DNA of 38,398 bases, from the NCBI RefSeq assembly GCF_016765695.1, contig NZ_JAETGO010000008.1:1-38398 (forward strand). The letters run 5' to 3'. Below are positions 26,841 through 36,755 of the stretch, piece by piece; within the stretch, counting starts at the first letter, position 1, and each line of letters begins with the position of its first letter. The position numbers and the translations under genes were made by a program. A model generated the notes under the pieces. It was not told the origin of the DNA, did not search any database, and worked only from the letters and a program-made list of their open reading frames with translations. This DNA is from Sporosalibacterium faouarense (lineage in GTDB: Bacteria > Bacillota > Clostridia > Tissierellales > VENL01).

Positions 26841-27725
26841 ATGGATTTTATGTCAAAAAGCAAGATATTTTTTGCAATATCTATTCTAATAATTATTGCA
26901 GGATTAATAACTATGGCTGTAAGCGGACTAAATTTTGGTATAGATTTCACTGGAGGTACTCTTTTACAAATTGATTTTGGAAAAGAAGTCCCTGTTGAAG
27001 AAGTGAGGGAGATTACAAATGATATAGACCCAAATGCTAGTGTAATCTATGCTGGAACCAATAATGAGCAAGTAATTATTAAAACAACTAAGAGTATGGA
27101 TAACGCAGCTAGAAAAGAATTTTTTAGTAAGTTTAAAGAAAAATATGATTTAGAAGATGAAGCTTTAGTCCAATCTCAAATTTTTGGACCTTCTATAGGA
27201 CAAGAAATTAGAAGAAAAGCTATAATATCAGTATTGATAGCAACTATAGGTATGCTTATATACATTACCTTCAGATTCGAGTTTAAATTTGGTATATCTG
27301 CTATCATAGCGTTAATTCATGACGTTTTGATTGCTTTAACTATATATGCACTACTAAGAATACCTGTTAATAGCTCTTTCGTTGCAGCTATGCTAACAAT
27401 AGTGGGTTATTCTATCAATGATACTATTGTAGTTTTCGATAGGATTAGAGAAAATCTAAAGATAATGAAAAAAGACAAATATTCACATATTGTTAATACA
27501 AGTATTTCTCAAACTATAAGTAGGTCGATAAATACTTCATTTACTACACTGTTAGCTATTGTAACACTTTATGTTTTAGGAGTTGAGGCTATAAAAGATT
27601 TTGCCCTTCCTTTAATAGTGGGTGTTTTGGCTGGAACTTACTCATCTATATTTATAGCTAGTCCAGTTTGGACCCTATTGAAAGTTAAAGTAGGTGGAAA
27701 AAAAATAAATACAAATAGAGCGTAG
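26841..27725 (+). CDS. secF: Protein translocase subunit SecF
   Basis: This 294-residue protein has six membrane helices. Motifs include GLNFGIDFTGGTLLQIDFG (about 29-47) after helix 1 and GYSINDTIVVFDRIREN (about 190-206) in helix 4-5. It partners SecD in the same operon; the two are separate here, unlike the fused SecDF of B. subtilis. AAGGGGGG precedes the ATG. Confidence 0.95.
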   Translation: MDFMSKSKIFFAISILIIIAGLITMAVSGLNFGIDFTGGTLLQIDFGKEVPVEEVREITNDIDPNASVIYAGTNNEQVIIKTTKSMDNAARKEFFSKFKEKYDLEDEALVQSQIFGPSIGQEIRRKAIISVLIATIGMLIYITFRFEFKFGISAIIALIHDVLIALTIYALLRIPVNSSFVAAMLTIVGYSINDTIVVFDRIRENLKIMKKDKYSHIVNTSISQTISRSINTSFTTLLAIVTLYVLGVEAIKDFALPLIVGVLAGTYSSIFIASPVWTLLKVKVGGKKINTNRA

Positions 27726-27774
27726 ATAGATATTTTATTTTTTAATTTTTTTATTTTATTTTTCGTTTGACATC

Positions 27775-27797
27775 ACTGCCTTTTGGCAGTTTTTTTC
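27775..27797 (+). terminator. Terminator of secDF
   Basis: ACTGCC and GGCAGT pair around TTTT, followed by seven T. It lies 50 bases after the secF stop codon, behind a T-rich stretch. Confidence 0.85.
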
Positions 27798-27881
27798 TTT
27801 ACAAACTTGATTAATACTGAAAATAAAATCATTTAATGGCAATAATAGTTGATAATGTAGCCATATATGGAGGGGTTTTAT

Positions 27882-29567
27882 TTGAAAGTTAAGGCAATAG
27901 GAAAAAGATATAAAAACTTAAGAAGATATAGAGAAATTTGGAGAATTCTATTTAAATATGGATTTAGTATGATTACAGAAAAAATGGATATTCCAAGGGT
28001 TTTTTCATGGTTTTTGTTTAAACAATCAAAAAGGCTCAGTAGAGAATATACTAGAAGTCAGAGGATACGAATGGCAATAGAAGAGCTTGGTCCTACATTT
28101 GTAAAGCTCGGACAGATTTTAAGTACAAGATATGATATTTTACCTCCTGATATAGTAAATGAGCTCAGCTATTTACAAGATAGCGCTAGTAAATTTCAGT
28201 TTAAAAATGCTAAAGAGATTTTGGAGAAAGAACTAGGGAAGAGCATTGAAGAAATCTTTGAGGAATTTGATCCAGACCCAATTGCAGCTGCTTCGATTGG
28301 TCAGGTGTATAGAGGAAAATTAAAAGATGGACAATGGGTTGTGGTAAAAATTCAAAGACCTAATATAAAAAATACCATCGAGAGGGATTTGGATATACTT
28401 TTTGACATATCTCAGCTTGTGGACGAACATTATAATAAGGAGAGTATCATTAAGTTTAGAGATATTGTCAAAGAGTTTTCATTCTTTATTAGGAAAGAAC
28501 TAGATTATACGTATGAAGCTCTAAATTGTAGAAAGTTTAGAGAAATATATAAGAAAAATTCTAAGGTTGTTATACCTGAAATATATTGGGAATATACAAG
28601 CAAGAAAGTTCTAGTTATGGAGAAAATTGATGGTATAAAGTTTAGTAATATTGGAGCAATTGAAGATAGGGGATGGGATAAAGGTAAACTAGCTAAGCTA
28701 GGAGCAGATATATTTATGAATCAGATATTTGTTCATTCTTTTTTTCATGGAGATCCCCATCCAGGAAATATCTTGGTAATAAATGAAAATAAAATTGCAT
28801 TAATAGATTTTGGTATAGTTGGGTATTTAGACAAAGTAACTTTAGATTTTATAACAAACTTATTAAGGGGTGGAGTTAATAAGAATATTGATAAAATAAT
28901 AGATAGTTTGTATAGAATGAATGCTCTGAGTAAAGATACTGACGAAATTGATTTGAGAAAAGACCTTTACTATATACTTAACTATTATTATAATATTCCT
29001 ATTAGAAAGCTTAATTTTAGTGAAATGCTTAATGAGGTATTGATGATTGCTTTTAAACATAAAATACAGGCACCTTCTCAACTAACTCTTTTGATTAAAT
29101 CAATTATAACGATTGAGGGAACGGGAAAGAGGCTTGATCCTGATTTTAATTTAACTGATATTTCTAGCGATGTTCTTAAAGCTGTTGCTTCGAAAAGATT
29201 AGATGTTAAAGAGAATTTAGGAAATCTAGGAAACTACTTCATTGACAATATTGACAATATCAAGGCATTTCCTAGAACAATGAATAGAATATTAGATAAA
29301 GTTGAAAAAAATCAAGTTAAAATTACTATGAACCATGAAGGATTAGAGGGACTAAAAAAAGAAATAAATATTATGACCAATAAAGTTTCACTTAGTCTTA
29401 TGATTTCAGCGTTAATTGTTGGTTCATCAATAGTAATTCAATCCAGCAATGTACCTCAAATCTTTGGAGTTTCACTCTTTGGGTTCATTGGTTTTGGTAT
29501 AAGTGGGATACTCGGAATATATTTGATTTTTTCAATACTATTCAATATTAAAAAGAATAAAAAATAA
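27882..29567 (+). CDS. AarF/UbiB (ABC1/ADCK) family atypical kinase
   Basis: This 561-residue protein has the conserved parts of the UbiB family. These are the KxGQ motif in FVKLGQILSTRYDILP, the Ala-rich loop in AAASIGQVYRG, the catalytic Lys in VVVKIQRP, ELDYTYEA, FFHGDPHPGNIL with the metal-binding Asp and Asn, and LIDFGIVG. Two C-terminal membrane helices (about 505-525 and 533-555) anchor it. In aerobes it supports coenzyme Q biosynthesis; anaerobic clostridia have no ubiquinone, so here the substrate is unknown, perhaps lipid-related. TATGGAGGGG lies ahead of the TTG at 27882; an upstream in-frame ATG (27867) overlaps that site and is rejected. Confidence 0.9.
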   Translation: MKVKAIGKRYKNLRRYREIWRILFKYGFSMITEKMDIPRVFSWFLFKQSKRLSREYTRSQRIRMAIEELGPTFVKLGQILSTRYDILPPDIVNELSYLQDSASKFQFKNAKEILEKELGKSIEEIFEEFDPDPIAAASIGQVYRGKLKDGQWVVVKIQRPNIKNTIERDLDILFDISQLVDEHYNKESIIKFRDIVKEFSFFIRKELDYTYEALNCRKFREIYKKNSKVVIPEIYWEYTSKKVLVMEKIDGIKFSNIGAIEDRGWDKGKLAKLGADIFMNQIFVHSFFHGDPHPGNILVINENKIALIDFGIVGYLDKVTLDFITNLLRGGVNKNIDKIIDSLYRMNALSKDTDEIDLRKDLYYILNYYYNIPIRKLNFSEMLNEVLMIAFKHKIQAPSQLTLLIKSIITIEGTGKRLDPDFNLTDISSDVLKAVASKRLDVKENLGNLGNYFIDNIDNIKAFPRTMNRILDKVEKNQVKITMNHEGLEGLKKEINIMTNKVSLSLMISALIVGSSIVIQSSNVPQIFGVSLFGFIGFGISGILGIYLIFSILFNIKKNKK

Positions 29568-29590
29568 TATCTAAAAGGGGGATATTCGCC

Positions 29591-30076
29591 ATGCAAATAG
29601 GTTTTATTTTATCTTTAATTTTTGCTATTTTGATAGCGGCTTTTGCTTTAAAAAATGGTGATAATGTTAACATTGATTTGTTTTTCACAACAAGAGAGGT
29701 TTCTCAAGCAATTGTTATTTTGATTTCTACTGCTTTTGGCGCAATAATGGTAATGATTTTAGGATTAGTTAGACAAATTAAGCTTTCACTCAAAATTAAG
29801 GAACAAAGCAAGAAGATTGATACTTTAGAAGAAGAGAAACAGGAATTGGAAACTCAATTAAATACTGAGATTGAGGAGACGTTATTAGAGGAAGAAATCA
29901 ATAATGATGTTGAATTAGAGCCTGTGGAAGATGAGATTCAACCCGAGGCAAATAATAATATTGAGGGAAAAGAGAAAGATGAAATAGATAAGATGATTGA
30001 AAATGAAATGGAAGAAGTAACTCAAGAAGAAAATGAAGAAAATGAAGAAAAGAAGACTTGTGAAAAGAATGAGTAG
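29591..30076 (+). CDS. LapA-domain (DUF1049) membrane protein with acidic tail
   Basis: This 161-residue protein starts with two membrane helices (about 3-20 and 37-60) separated by the LapA-type segment NGDNVNIDLFF. A charged coiled coil (about 66-100) and a very Glu/Asn-rich tail (about 100-161) follow. LapA-like proteins help assemble envelope structures in E. coli; the role in Firmicutes is unknown. It lies 23 bases after the UbiB-like gene with AAAGGGGG ahead, and before recJ. Confidence 0.85.
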   Translation: MQIGFILSLIFAILIAAFALKNGDNVNIDLFFTTREVSQAIVILISTAFGAIMVMILGLVRQIKLSLKIKEQSKKIDTLEEEKQELETQLNTEIEETLLEEEINNDVELEPVEDEIQPEANNNIEGKEKDEIDKMIENEMEEVTQEENEENEEKKTCEKNE

Positions 30077-30114
30077 ATCAAAAATGTAGTTTTATTTATT
30101 TGAAGGTGGAATAT

Positions 30115-32610
30115 ATGATAGAATTTGAGCAAGTAATAAAAGTAGCAGATAATGATTATAGTCAAATTGAAGAGATGAGTAAATTACTAGGTATTTCTAA
30201 GTTAACTGCAAAAATGCTAGTAAATAGAAAAATTGTAAATATAGACGAAGCAAGAAGTTTTTTAGATCCATCTATTGAAAAATTTCACGACCCCTATTTA
30301 ATGAAGGATATGGACAAAGCAGTTTCTCATATTAAAGAATCAATTTCTAGTGACAAAAGTATATGGATATATGGAGATTATGACGTTGATGGTGTTACCA
30401 GTACTTCGGTTTTGATTCTTTTTCTAGAAAAGCTAGGAATTAAACCACAGTTTTACATACCTGATAGAATGTCTGAGGGATATGGGCTTAATAAGGAAGC
30501 CATCGATTATATTAAAGATAAAGGCGGACAATTAATTATAACAGTTGATTGTGGAATCACTTCTATTGAGGAAGTGGAATATTGCAATGAAAAAGGGTTA
30601 AGTATTATTATTACAGATCATCATCAATGTGGAGAGGTGTTGCCAGATGCTGTTGCTGTTATTAACCCAAATAGACGAGATTGTGACTATCCATTTAATA
30701 AATTAGCAGGAGTGGGAGTAGCCTTTAAATTAGTACAGGCTCTTTCTAAAAGATTGAATGTGGAAATTGATTATAATGAAATATTGCCTATAGTAGCTAT
30801 TGGGACGGTTGCTGATGTTGTTTCCTTAACAGGGGAAAATAGAATCATAGTCAGAAATGGATTAAGATTAATAAAACAGTCTCCAAACTATGGAGTAAAA
30901 GCCTTGCTTAATATCACTAATTTAGAAAAGAAAGAAGTTAGTAGTGGACATATAGGATTTGTTATTGGTCCTAGAATTAATGCTGGTGGAAGAATTGGCC
31001 TAGCTAAATATGGAGTTCACTTATTCACTTCAAAGAATATTAATAAAGCTATGGAACTAGTTACAAAACTTGATGGAGAAAATACTAGAAGACAAAATAT
31101 TGAAAAAAGGATTTTAGAAGAGGCTATTGATATTATAGAAGAGTCAATCGACCTTGAAAAGGAAAAAATTATTGTTGTAGCTTCGGAGAATTGGCATTAT
31201 GGAGTTATAGGCATAGTAAGTTCTAGAATAACTGAGAGGTATTCTAGGCCCAGTATATTAATTTCTATAGAAGAGGGTGAAGGTAGGGGATCTGCCAGAA
31301 GTATTTCTACCTTTGATATCTATGACGGGCTTAAGAAATGTGGTCATTTATTCAATAAATTTGGTGGGCATGAACAAGCGGCAGGTCTTTCAATAGATAA
31401 GAATAAAATACCACTGTTGAGAAAAGGAATAAATGAAATAGCCAATGAATTATTAGTTAACGAAGACCTAGTTCCAGAGGTTGTAGTTGACAGTGAAGTA
31501 AATAGTGATGACATATCAAAAGAGACGATAAAAGAGCTTGAAATACTTAAACCTTTTGGCATTGATAACTGGAGTCCCCAATTTTTAATTAAGGATGTTG
31601 TTGTAAAGAATTCTAGAGCTATTGGGAAAGAAGGTAAGCACCTTAAGTTAGTCGTTAAAAAAGATAATAATGAATTTGATTGTATAGGATTTAGTCAAGG
31701 ATATTTGGAAGATAGTATTTTACCTGGAGATAAAATAGATTTGGTAGCGTCATTGGAAATAAATAAATTTATGGATAATGAGAAAATTCAATTTAATATT
31801 AAACAGTTAATTAAGAATAAAATCTTAGAAGAAAAGGATAAATCTTATACTCTATTATATGAAACTTTTATATCAAATTCTAGATCACAATGTGAGAAGA
31901 GTAATTCAGATAAAGAATTTGATATTCTAAAAGGAGAAAATAGGGTAAGAATAGTAATAGATGCTTTATCAAAGGAAGAAGGAATACTAATATTAATAAA
32001 TAACTTTTTTAATATGCAAGAGCTGATTAAGGATATCACTCATCAAGGACGAGAAATAATAAAGAAGACAGAAATATCCTTTGAATATTGTTGTAATAAT
32101 AAAACTAATAATATTATCATCTGTCCTTTGATTGAAAAGATAGATTTTAGTAAGTTTAAAAAAGTTTTTGTATTTGATTTATTTTTTGATAAATCAGCTA
32201 TTCAAAAATCACTATGTAATAATACTTTAAAGGTTTTTGTGGACAATAAGGACATAAAACTTAATAAAAAGATACTTACTTATATAGTTCCAACTGTTGA
32301 TGAGATGAGAATTATATATAAGAGTTTTTTAAGTCAGAGGAAAGAAATTATAAAAATATCTTTAAAGCAATATATTACGTATTTAAATAATAATACTATA
32401 GCTGAAATTAACCCTACAAAGCTAAAAGCTTCACTGGATATTTTAAAGGATTGTGAATTAATACAATACAAACTGGATTCTGATGAGTGCTTTATAAAGC
32501 TTTGTAGCAATAATAGAAAGGTAGATATTGAAAACATACCTAGGTTTAGATTGTTAAAGAAGCTTAAAGATGATGTAGAAGATAATTATAACTATATAAT
32601 TAATAGATAA
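30115..32610 (+). CDS. recJ: Single-stranded-DNA-specific exonuclease RecJ
   Basis: RecJ degrades single-stranded DNA 5' to 3' in repair and recombination. The 831-residue protein has the DHH-domain motifs WIYGDYDVDGVTSTSVL, TVDCGITS, IITDHHQ and IGTVADVV. The DHHA1 part follows with GGRIGLAKYG and FGGHEQAAGLSI, then an OB-fold. As in other Firmicutes a long additional C-terminal part (about residues 575-831) follows; it is Lys/Ile/Asn-rich and poorly conserved-looking. An upstream TTG (30100) is in frame, but GAAGGTGGA before the ATG at 30115 favours the latter. It precedes apt and relA, the standard order. Confidence 0.95.
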   Translation: MIEFEQVIKVADNDYSQIEEMSKLLGISKLTAKMLVNRKIVNIDEARSFLDPSIEKFHDPYLMKDMDKAVSHIKESISSDKSIWIYGDYDVDGVTSTSVLILFLEKLGIKPQFYIPDRMSEGYGLNKEAIDYIKDKGGQLIITVDCGITSIEEVEYCNEKGLSIIITDHHQCGEVLPDAVAVINPNRRDCDYPFNKLAGVGVAFKLVQALSKRLNVEIDYNEILPIVAIGTVADVVSLTGENRIIVRNGLRLIKQSPNYGVKALLNITNLEKKEVSSGHIGFVIGPRINAGGRIGLAKYGVHLFTSKNINKAMELVTKLDGENTRRQNIEKRILEEAIDIIEESIDLEKEKIIVVASENWHYGVIGIVSSRITERYSRPSILISIEEGEGRGSARSISTFDIYDGLKKCGHLFNKFGGHEQAAGLSIDKNKIPLLRKGINEIANELLVNEDLVPEVVVDSEVNSDDISKETIKELEILKPFGIDNWSPQFLIKDVVVKNSRAIGKEGKHLKLVVKKDNNEFDCIGFSQGYLEDSILPGDKIDLVASLEINKFMDNEKIQFNIKQLIKNKILEEKDKSYTLLYETFISNSRSQCEKSNSDKEFDILKGENRVRIVIDALSKEEGILILINNFFNMQELIKDITHQGREIIKKTEISFEYCCNNKTNNIIICPLIEKIDFSKFKKVFVFDLFFDKSAIQKSLCNNTLKVFVDNKDIKLNKKILTYIVPTVDEMRIIYKSFLSQRKEIIKISLKQYITYLNNNTIAEINPTKLKASLDILKDCELIQYKLDSDECFIKLCSNNRKVDIENIPRFRLLKKLKDDVEDNYNYIINR

Positions 32611-32631
32611 AGCAAAGAGGAGGAAAATAAT

Positions 32632-33144
32632 ATGGATTTAAGAACAAAAATTAGAAGTGTGAAGGATTTCCCAAAGGAAGGAATTGATTTTAAGGATATT
32701 ACTACAGTACTAAAGGATAAGGAAGCTTTTCGTCAATGTATAGATCAAATGGCGGATTTAATAAGTGATATAGAAGTAGATATAATAGTTGGGCCAGAAG
32801 CTAGAGGTTTTCTTACTGGTGCACCTATGGCATATAAGTTAGGAGCAGGATTTGTTCCAGTAAGAAAACCAGGAAAATTACCTGCCGAAACTATTAGTTA
32901 TGAATATGAGTTAGAGTATGGAACAGATATTCTGGAAATACATAAAGATAGTATAAAGCCAGGTGAAAAAGTTGTTATTGTTGACGATCTATTAGCTACA
33001 GGTGGTACAGTATTGTCTACAATGAAGCTTATAGAAGAGCTTGGAGGAGAAGTTGTAGGAGTATGCTTCTTCATTGAATTAGAATTTTTAAAAGGTAGAG
33101 ACATATTAGAAGGCTATAATGTTCAATCTCTTATAAAATTTTAA
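32632..33144 (+). CDS. apt: Adenine phosphoribosyltransferase
   Basis: Apt salvages adenine to AMP with PRPP. The 170-residue protein has the PRPP-binding loop [14 protein letters not shown] (114-127), the N-terminal hood with [16 protein letters not shown] (12-27), and VGPEARGF (53-60). AGAGGAGG precedes the ATG. It lies between recJ and relA as in B. subtilis; the link of nucleotide salvage to the stringent-response gene is conserved. Confidence 0.96.
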   Translation: MDLRTKIRSVKDFPKEGIDFKDITTVLKDKEAFRQCIDQMADLISDIEVDIIVGPEARGFLTGAPMAYKLGAGFVPVRKPGKLPAETISYEYELEYGTDILEIHKDSIKPGEKVVIVDDLLATGGTVLSTMKLIEELGGEVVGVCFFIELEFLKGRDILEGYNVQSLIKF

Positions 33145-33152
33145 TTGATTTA

Positions 33153-33188
33153 TAAAGCCCAAACTTGCAGGTTTTGGGCTTTAATGAT
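33153..33188 (+). terminator. Hairpin between apt and relA, probable weak terminator
   Basis: TAAAGCCCAAA (33153-33163) pairs with TTTGGGCTTTA (33173-33183). The downstream T-run is poor (TTAATGATATT), so it may act as a partial terminator or attenuator. Confidence 0.55.
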
Positions 33189-33253
33189 ATTATGATATAT
33201 TATATAATTATGACTTTAAAGAAAATTTTGATTTTAATAAAAGGGTGAGTGAA

Positions 33254-35410
33254 TTGCTACAAAATCTAATATCTAAAATAGAACAATATTACCCTCAGGG
33301 CGATTTAAATCTGATTATAAAGGGATATAATTTTGCAGAATCTGCTCATCAAGGACAAATGAGAAGATCTGGAGAAAGATTTTTTGTGCATCCTTTTAGT
33401 GTCGCTATGATTTTAGCTGACCTTCATATGGACTTAGTTACAATTGTAGCGGGACTTCTTCATGATGTGATTGAGGATACGGATGTAACATATGAGATGG
33501 TGGTTAAAGAATTCGGTGAAGAAGTTGCTAATTTAGTTGAAGGAGTTACTAAGCTTAAAAGCATAAAATATAGAACTAAGCAAGAAACACAAGCAGAAAA
33601 TCTTAGAAAAATGGTTATTGCCATGTCTAAGGATATAAGAGTTATTATTATAAAGCTTGCTGATAGACTCCATAATATTAGAACATTAGGATATATGCCA
33701 GAGCATAAGAAAAAGGAAAAGGCTTTAGAGACTTTAGAAATCTATGCTCCTATAGCTCATAGACTTGGTATGTCAAAGGTGAAATGGGAGCTAGAAGATT
33801 TGTCACTTAGATATACAGACCCAAATGGTTACTATGACTTGGTAGAGAAAGTATCGAAAAAGAGAAGAGAAAGAGAAGCATATATCAATATGATAATTGA
33901 GAGTTTAAAAAATAAGCTTGGAGAAATGGAAATTGAAGGAGAGATTTATGGTAGACCTAAGAGTTTTTATAGTATATATAGGAAAATGGTCTATCAGAAT
34001 AAGAGCTTTGAGCAAATTTTTGACCTAACAGCTATTAGAGTAATAGTTGATAATGTTAAAGATTGCTATGGTGTACTTGGTACAGTCCATACAATGTGGA
34101 AACCCATACCAGGAAGATTTAAAGACTATATTGCTATGCCAAAACCTAATATGTACCAATCGTTGCATACAACTGTGATTGGACCTAAAGGAGAGCCATT
34201 TGAAATACAGATTAGAACCTGGGATATGCATAGAATAGCTGAGTATGGTATTGCTGCACATTGGAAGTATAAAGAAGGCAAGATGGTAAGTGATAATTTT
34301 GACAGCAAATTATCATGGTTAAGGCAGATTTTAGAGTGGCAAAAGGATATGAAGGATCCTAATGAATTTATGGAATCCTTAAAAATAGATGTATTTACAG
34401 ATGAGGTTTTTGTATTCACTCCAAAAGGAGATGTTATTAATTTACCAGCAGGATCTACACCTATAGACTTCGCCTATAAAATTCACTCGGCAGTTGGAAA
34501 TAATTGTGTAGGTGCCAAGGTAAATGGACGGATAGTACCCATTGATTATAAATTGAAGAATGGGAATATTGTTGGAATCTTAACATCTGCTCATAGTAAT
34601 GGTCCTAGCACTGATTGGTTAAAGATAGTTAAGAGTAGTCAAGCAAAGAGTAAAATTAAGCAATGGTTTAAGAAGGAAAAAAGAGATGAGAATATTAATA
34701 AGGGTAGAGACTTATTAGAGAAAGAGGTAAAGCGCCAAGGATACAAGCTTACTGAGATACTAAAAGATGAGTGGATGCAGAAGATTGCTGATAAGCTAAG
34801 CTTTAGTCATATTGATGACCTATATGCTGCATTGGGATATGGCAGTATAAATATTCCACAGATTGTTAATAGGCTTAAGGAGTATTTTGATGACTACTAT
34901 GGTGTTAAAGAGAAAGAAGAACCTGTATCTCCACAACAGAATCAGACTAAAAAGGATTATTCACCTAAGCAAGGCGTTGTAATAAAAGGTATTGATAATG
35001 TTATGGTTAGATTTTCAAAATGCTGTAATCCAGTTCCTGGAGATGATATAATTGGCTACATTACTAGAGGCAGAGGTGTTTCGGTTCATAGAAAGGATTG
35101 TCCAAATATTAATGATCTTAGTGGACATGAGAGATTCATTGATGTTGAGTGGGATAATAATAAGAAAACATCCTATCAAGCTGAGATTCAACTTAAAGGT
35201 ACAGATAGGGCTGGTTTGCTAACTGAACTTACTCAATTAGTTACAAATGCTGATTTAGCCATGACTTCATTAAACGCTAGAACTAATAAGGAAAAATTGG
35301 CTTTAATTAATATGACATTAGAAATAAAGAATATCGATGAACTTAAAAATTTAATGAAAAAAATCAAGAGTATTAAAGGCGTTATCGATGTATATAGAGT
35401 AACTACCTAG
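33254..35410 (+). CDS. relA: Bifunctional (p)ppGpp synthetase/hydrolase
   Basis: This long RSH enzyme makes and degrades the stringent-response alarmones. The 718-residue protein has an HD hydrolase domain with [11 protein letters not shown] (HD at 70-71) and [10 protein letters not shown]. The synthetase domain has [13 protein letters not shown] and [16 protein letters not shown] domain ([20 protein letters not shown]), a conserved Cys region ([20 protein letters not shown]) and a C-terminal ACT domain (about 645-718) follow. The frame allows GTG at 33245, but that codon is within the AAGGGTGAG site, so the TTG at 33254 is preferred. The intact HD residues argue for both activities. Confidence 0.95.
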   Translation: MLQNLISKIEQYYPQGDLNLIIKGYNFAESAHQGQMRRSGERFFVHPFSVAMILADLHMDLVTIVAGLLHDVIEDTDVTYEMVVKEFGEEVANLVEGVTKLKSIKYRTKQETQAENLRKMVIAMSKDIRVIIIKLADRLHNIRTLGYMPEHKKKEKALETLEIYAPIAHRLGMSKVKWELEDLSLRYTDPNGYYDLVEKVSKKRREREAYINMIIESLKNKLGEMEIEGEIYGRPKSFYSIYRKMVYQNKSFEQIFDLTAIRVIVDNVKDCYGVLGTVHTMWKPIPGRFKDYIAMPKPNMYQSLHTTVIGPKGEPFEIQIRTWDMHRIAEYGIAAHWKYKEGKMVSDNFDSKLSWLRQILEWQKDMKDPNEFMESLKIDVFTDEVFVFTPKGDVINLPAGSTPIDFAYKIHSAVGNNCVGAKVNGRIVPIDYKLKNGNIVGILTSAHSNGPSTDWLKIVKSSQAKSKIKQWFKKEKRDENINKGRDLLEKEVKRQGYKLTEILKDEWMQKIADKLSFSHIDDLYAALGYGSINIPQIVNRLKEYFDDYYGVKEKEEPVSPQQNQTKKDYSPKQGVVIKGIDNVMVRFSKCCNPVPGDDIIGYITRGRGVSVHRKDCPNINDLSGHERFIDVEWDNNKKTSYQAEIQLKGTDRAGLLTELTQLVTNADLAMTSLNARTNKEKLALINMTLEIKNIDELKNLMKKIKSIKGVIDVYRVTT

Positions 35411-35423
35411 AAGGGATGATAAA

Positions 35424-35873
35424 ATGAGAGCTGTTGTACAAAGAGTATCTAAGGCTAAGGTAGTGGTAGATAACTCTACTGTAGGCGAGATAAACAAAGG
35501 ACTTTTAGTCCTTTTAGGTGTTGGAGAAGATGATAATGAAAGTGATATGAAGTATTTAAAAGACAAAATTTTAGGATTAAGAATTTTTGAAGATGATAAT
35601 GGAAAGATGAATTTATCATTGATGGATATAGATGGAGAGCTATTAGTGGTCTCACAATTCACCCTTTATGGAGACGTTAGGAAAGGAAGAAGACCTAATT
35701 TTACGAGTGCGGCCTCTCCGGACAAGGCTGATAAAATATATTTAAATTTCGTTAAAGCTTGCGAATCAGAAGGCATTAAAGTTGAGACTGGCGAGTTTGG
35801 AGAACATATGAATGTAGAACTTGTAAATAATGGTCCAGTCACTATAATGCTTGATAGTAAGAAAACTTTCTAG
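35424..35873 (+). CDS. dtd: D-aminoacyl-tRNA deacylase
   Basis: Dtd removes D-amino acids and glycine mischarged onto tRNA. The 149-residue protein has both active-site motifs: SQFTLYGD (77-84) and NGPVTI (136-141, the Gly-Pro motif). It begins with the typical [16 protein letters not shown]. It lies 13 bases after relA with AGAAGGGATG ahead, matching the conserved relA-dtd order. Confidence 0.96.
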   Translation: MRAVVQRVSKAKVVVDNSTVGEINKGLLVLLGVGEDDNESDMKYLKDKILGLRIFEDDNGKMNLSLMDIDGELLVVSQFTLYGDVRKGRRPNFTSAASPDKADKIYLNFVKACESEGIKVETGEFGEHMNVELVNNGPVTIMLDSKKTF

Positions 35874-35883
35874 GAGGATTTAG

Positions 35884-36501
35884 ATGATTGTTGAGAGATT
35901 ACCTTTAGGAGTATATGGAGTAAATTGTTACCTTATTGGATGTGAAGAAACAAAAGAAGTAGCAGTAATTGATCCTGGCGGAGAAGCTGAAGAAGTTATT
36001 AAAAAGACAGAGGAACTAGGACTTAGTATTAAATATATTATTTTAACCCATGGACATGGAGACCATATAGGTGGACTTAAGGAGCTAAGAAGTAGCACTG
36101 GCGCTCAAGTGTTAATTCATAGGGAAGATGAAATACTACTATCAGATGCTAATAAAAACTATTCTGAACAAATGAGTATGGAAGATGTTGAAACTAATTC
36201 AGATAGATTTGTTGAAGATAATGAAATAATTCATTTAGGAAATTTAAAAATAGAGGTGATTCATACACCTGGTCATACACAAGGAAGCATTTGTTTAAAA
36301 GTAGAAGATAATTTATTCTCTGGAGATACTCTTTTTAAAGGTTCTATTGGAAGGACTGACCTTTTTAGTGGTTCTAAAGAAGCTATGATGAATACTTTAA
36401 GCAAATTAAAAAAATTAGATGATAATTTAAAGGTATTTCCTGGACATGGCTCTGCCACAACTATGAAGAGTGAGAAAGCTAAAAATATATTTTTAAAATA
36501 G
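35884..36501 (+). CDS. MBL-fold metallo-hydrolase (glyoxalase II-like)
   Basis: This 205-residue protein has the metal-binding motif THGHGDHIGG (H56, H58, D60, H61). It also has the other ligands in HTPGHTQGS, FSGDTLFKGSIGRTD and FPGHGSATT. It resembles the short YqgX/YcbL-type glyoxalase II-like hydrolases that lack the C-terminal glutathione-binding domain. The true substrate is unknown. It follows dtd by 10 bases with TAGGAGG ahead, an arrangement common in clostridia before hemZ. Confidence 0.93.
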   Translation: MIVERLPLGVYGVNCYLIGCEETKEVAVIDPGGEAEEVIKKTEELGLSIKYIILTHGHGDHIGGLKELRSSTGAQVLIHREDEILLSDANKNYSEQMSMEDVETNSDRFVEDNEIIHLGNLKIEVIHTPGHTQGSICLKVEDNLFSGDTLFKGSIGRTDLFSGSKEAMMNTLSKLKKLDDNLKVFPGHGSATTMKSEKAKNIFLK

Positions 36502-36509
36502 AAAGTATA

Positions 36510-36554
36510 CTCCCAATAATATGTGGAAAAATAAGAATAAGGATATATTGGGAG
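36510..36554 (+). promoter_or_regulatory. Inverted repeat covering a ribosome binding site
   Basis: CTCCCAATA (36510-36518) is perfectly complementary to TATTGGGAG (36546-36554), whose GGGAG is part of the GGGAGGG ribosome binding site for the ATG at 36562. Folded RNA would hide this site. The loop is 27 bases. Confidence 0.45.
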
Positions 36555-36561
36555 GGATAGT

Positions 36562-36744
36562 ATGAAAAAAAATATACATGACTTTATTGCTGGAAGAAGA
36601 ACTAGTAGATTTGCAGATGTGGATTTTCATGATTTTATAGAAATGAATGAAAAGGGATTAAGCAACGAAGAAATATCCAATGAATTGGGAATACCGAAGG
36701 ACTATGTTAATAAATTGAGAAATGATCTACAAAAAGATTATTGA
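36562..36744 (+). CDS. Small protein with a helix-turn-helix-like end
   Basis: This 60-residue protein is hydrophilic. Residues 34-57 (SNEEISNELGIPKDYVNKLRNDL) look like a helix-turn-helix. The N-terminal part (NIHDFIAGRRTSRFADVDFHDF) is unassigned. It has a strong ribosome binding site and lies 11 bases before hemZ in the same direction, which supports a real gene. DNA binding is possible but the unit is small; I know no characterised homologue. Confidence 0.75.
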   Translation: MKKNIHDFIAGRRTSRFADVDFHDFIEMNEKGLSNEEISNELGIPKDYVNKLRNDLQKDY

Positions 36745-36755
36745 GGGGAATTAGG

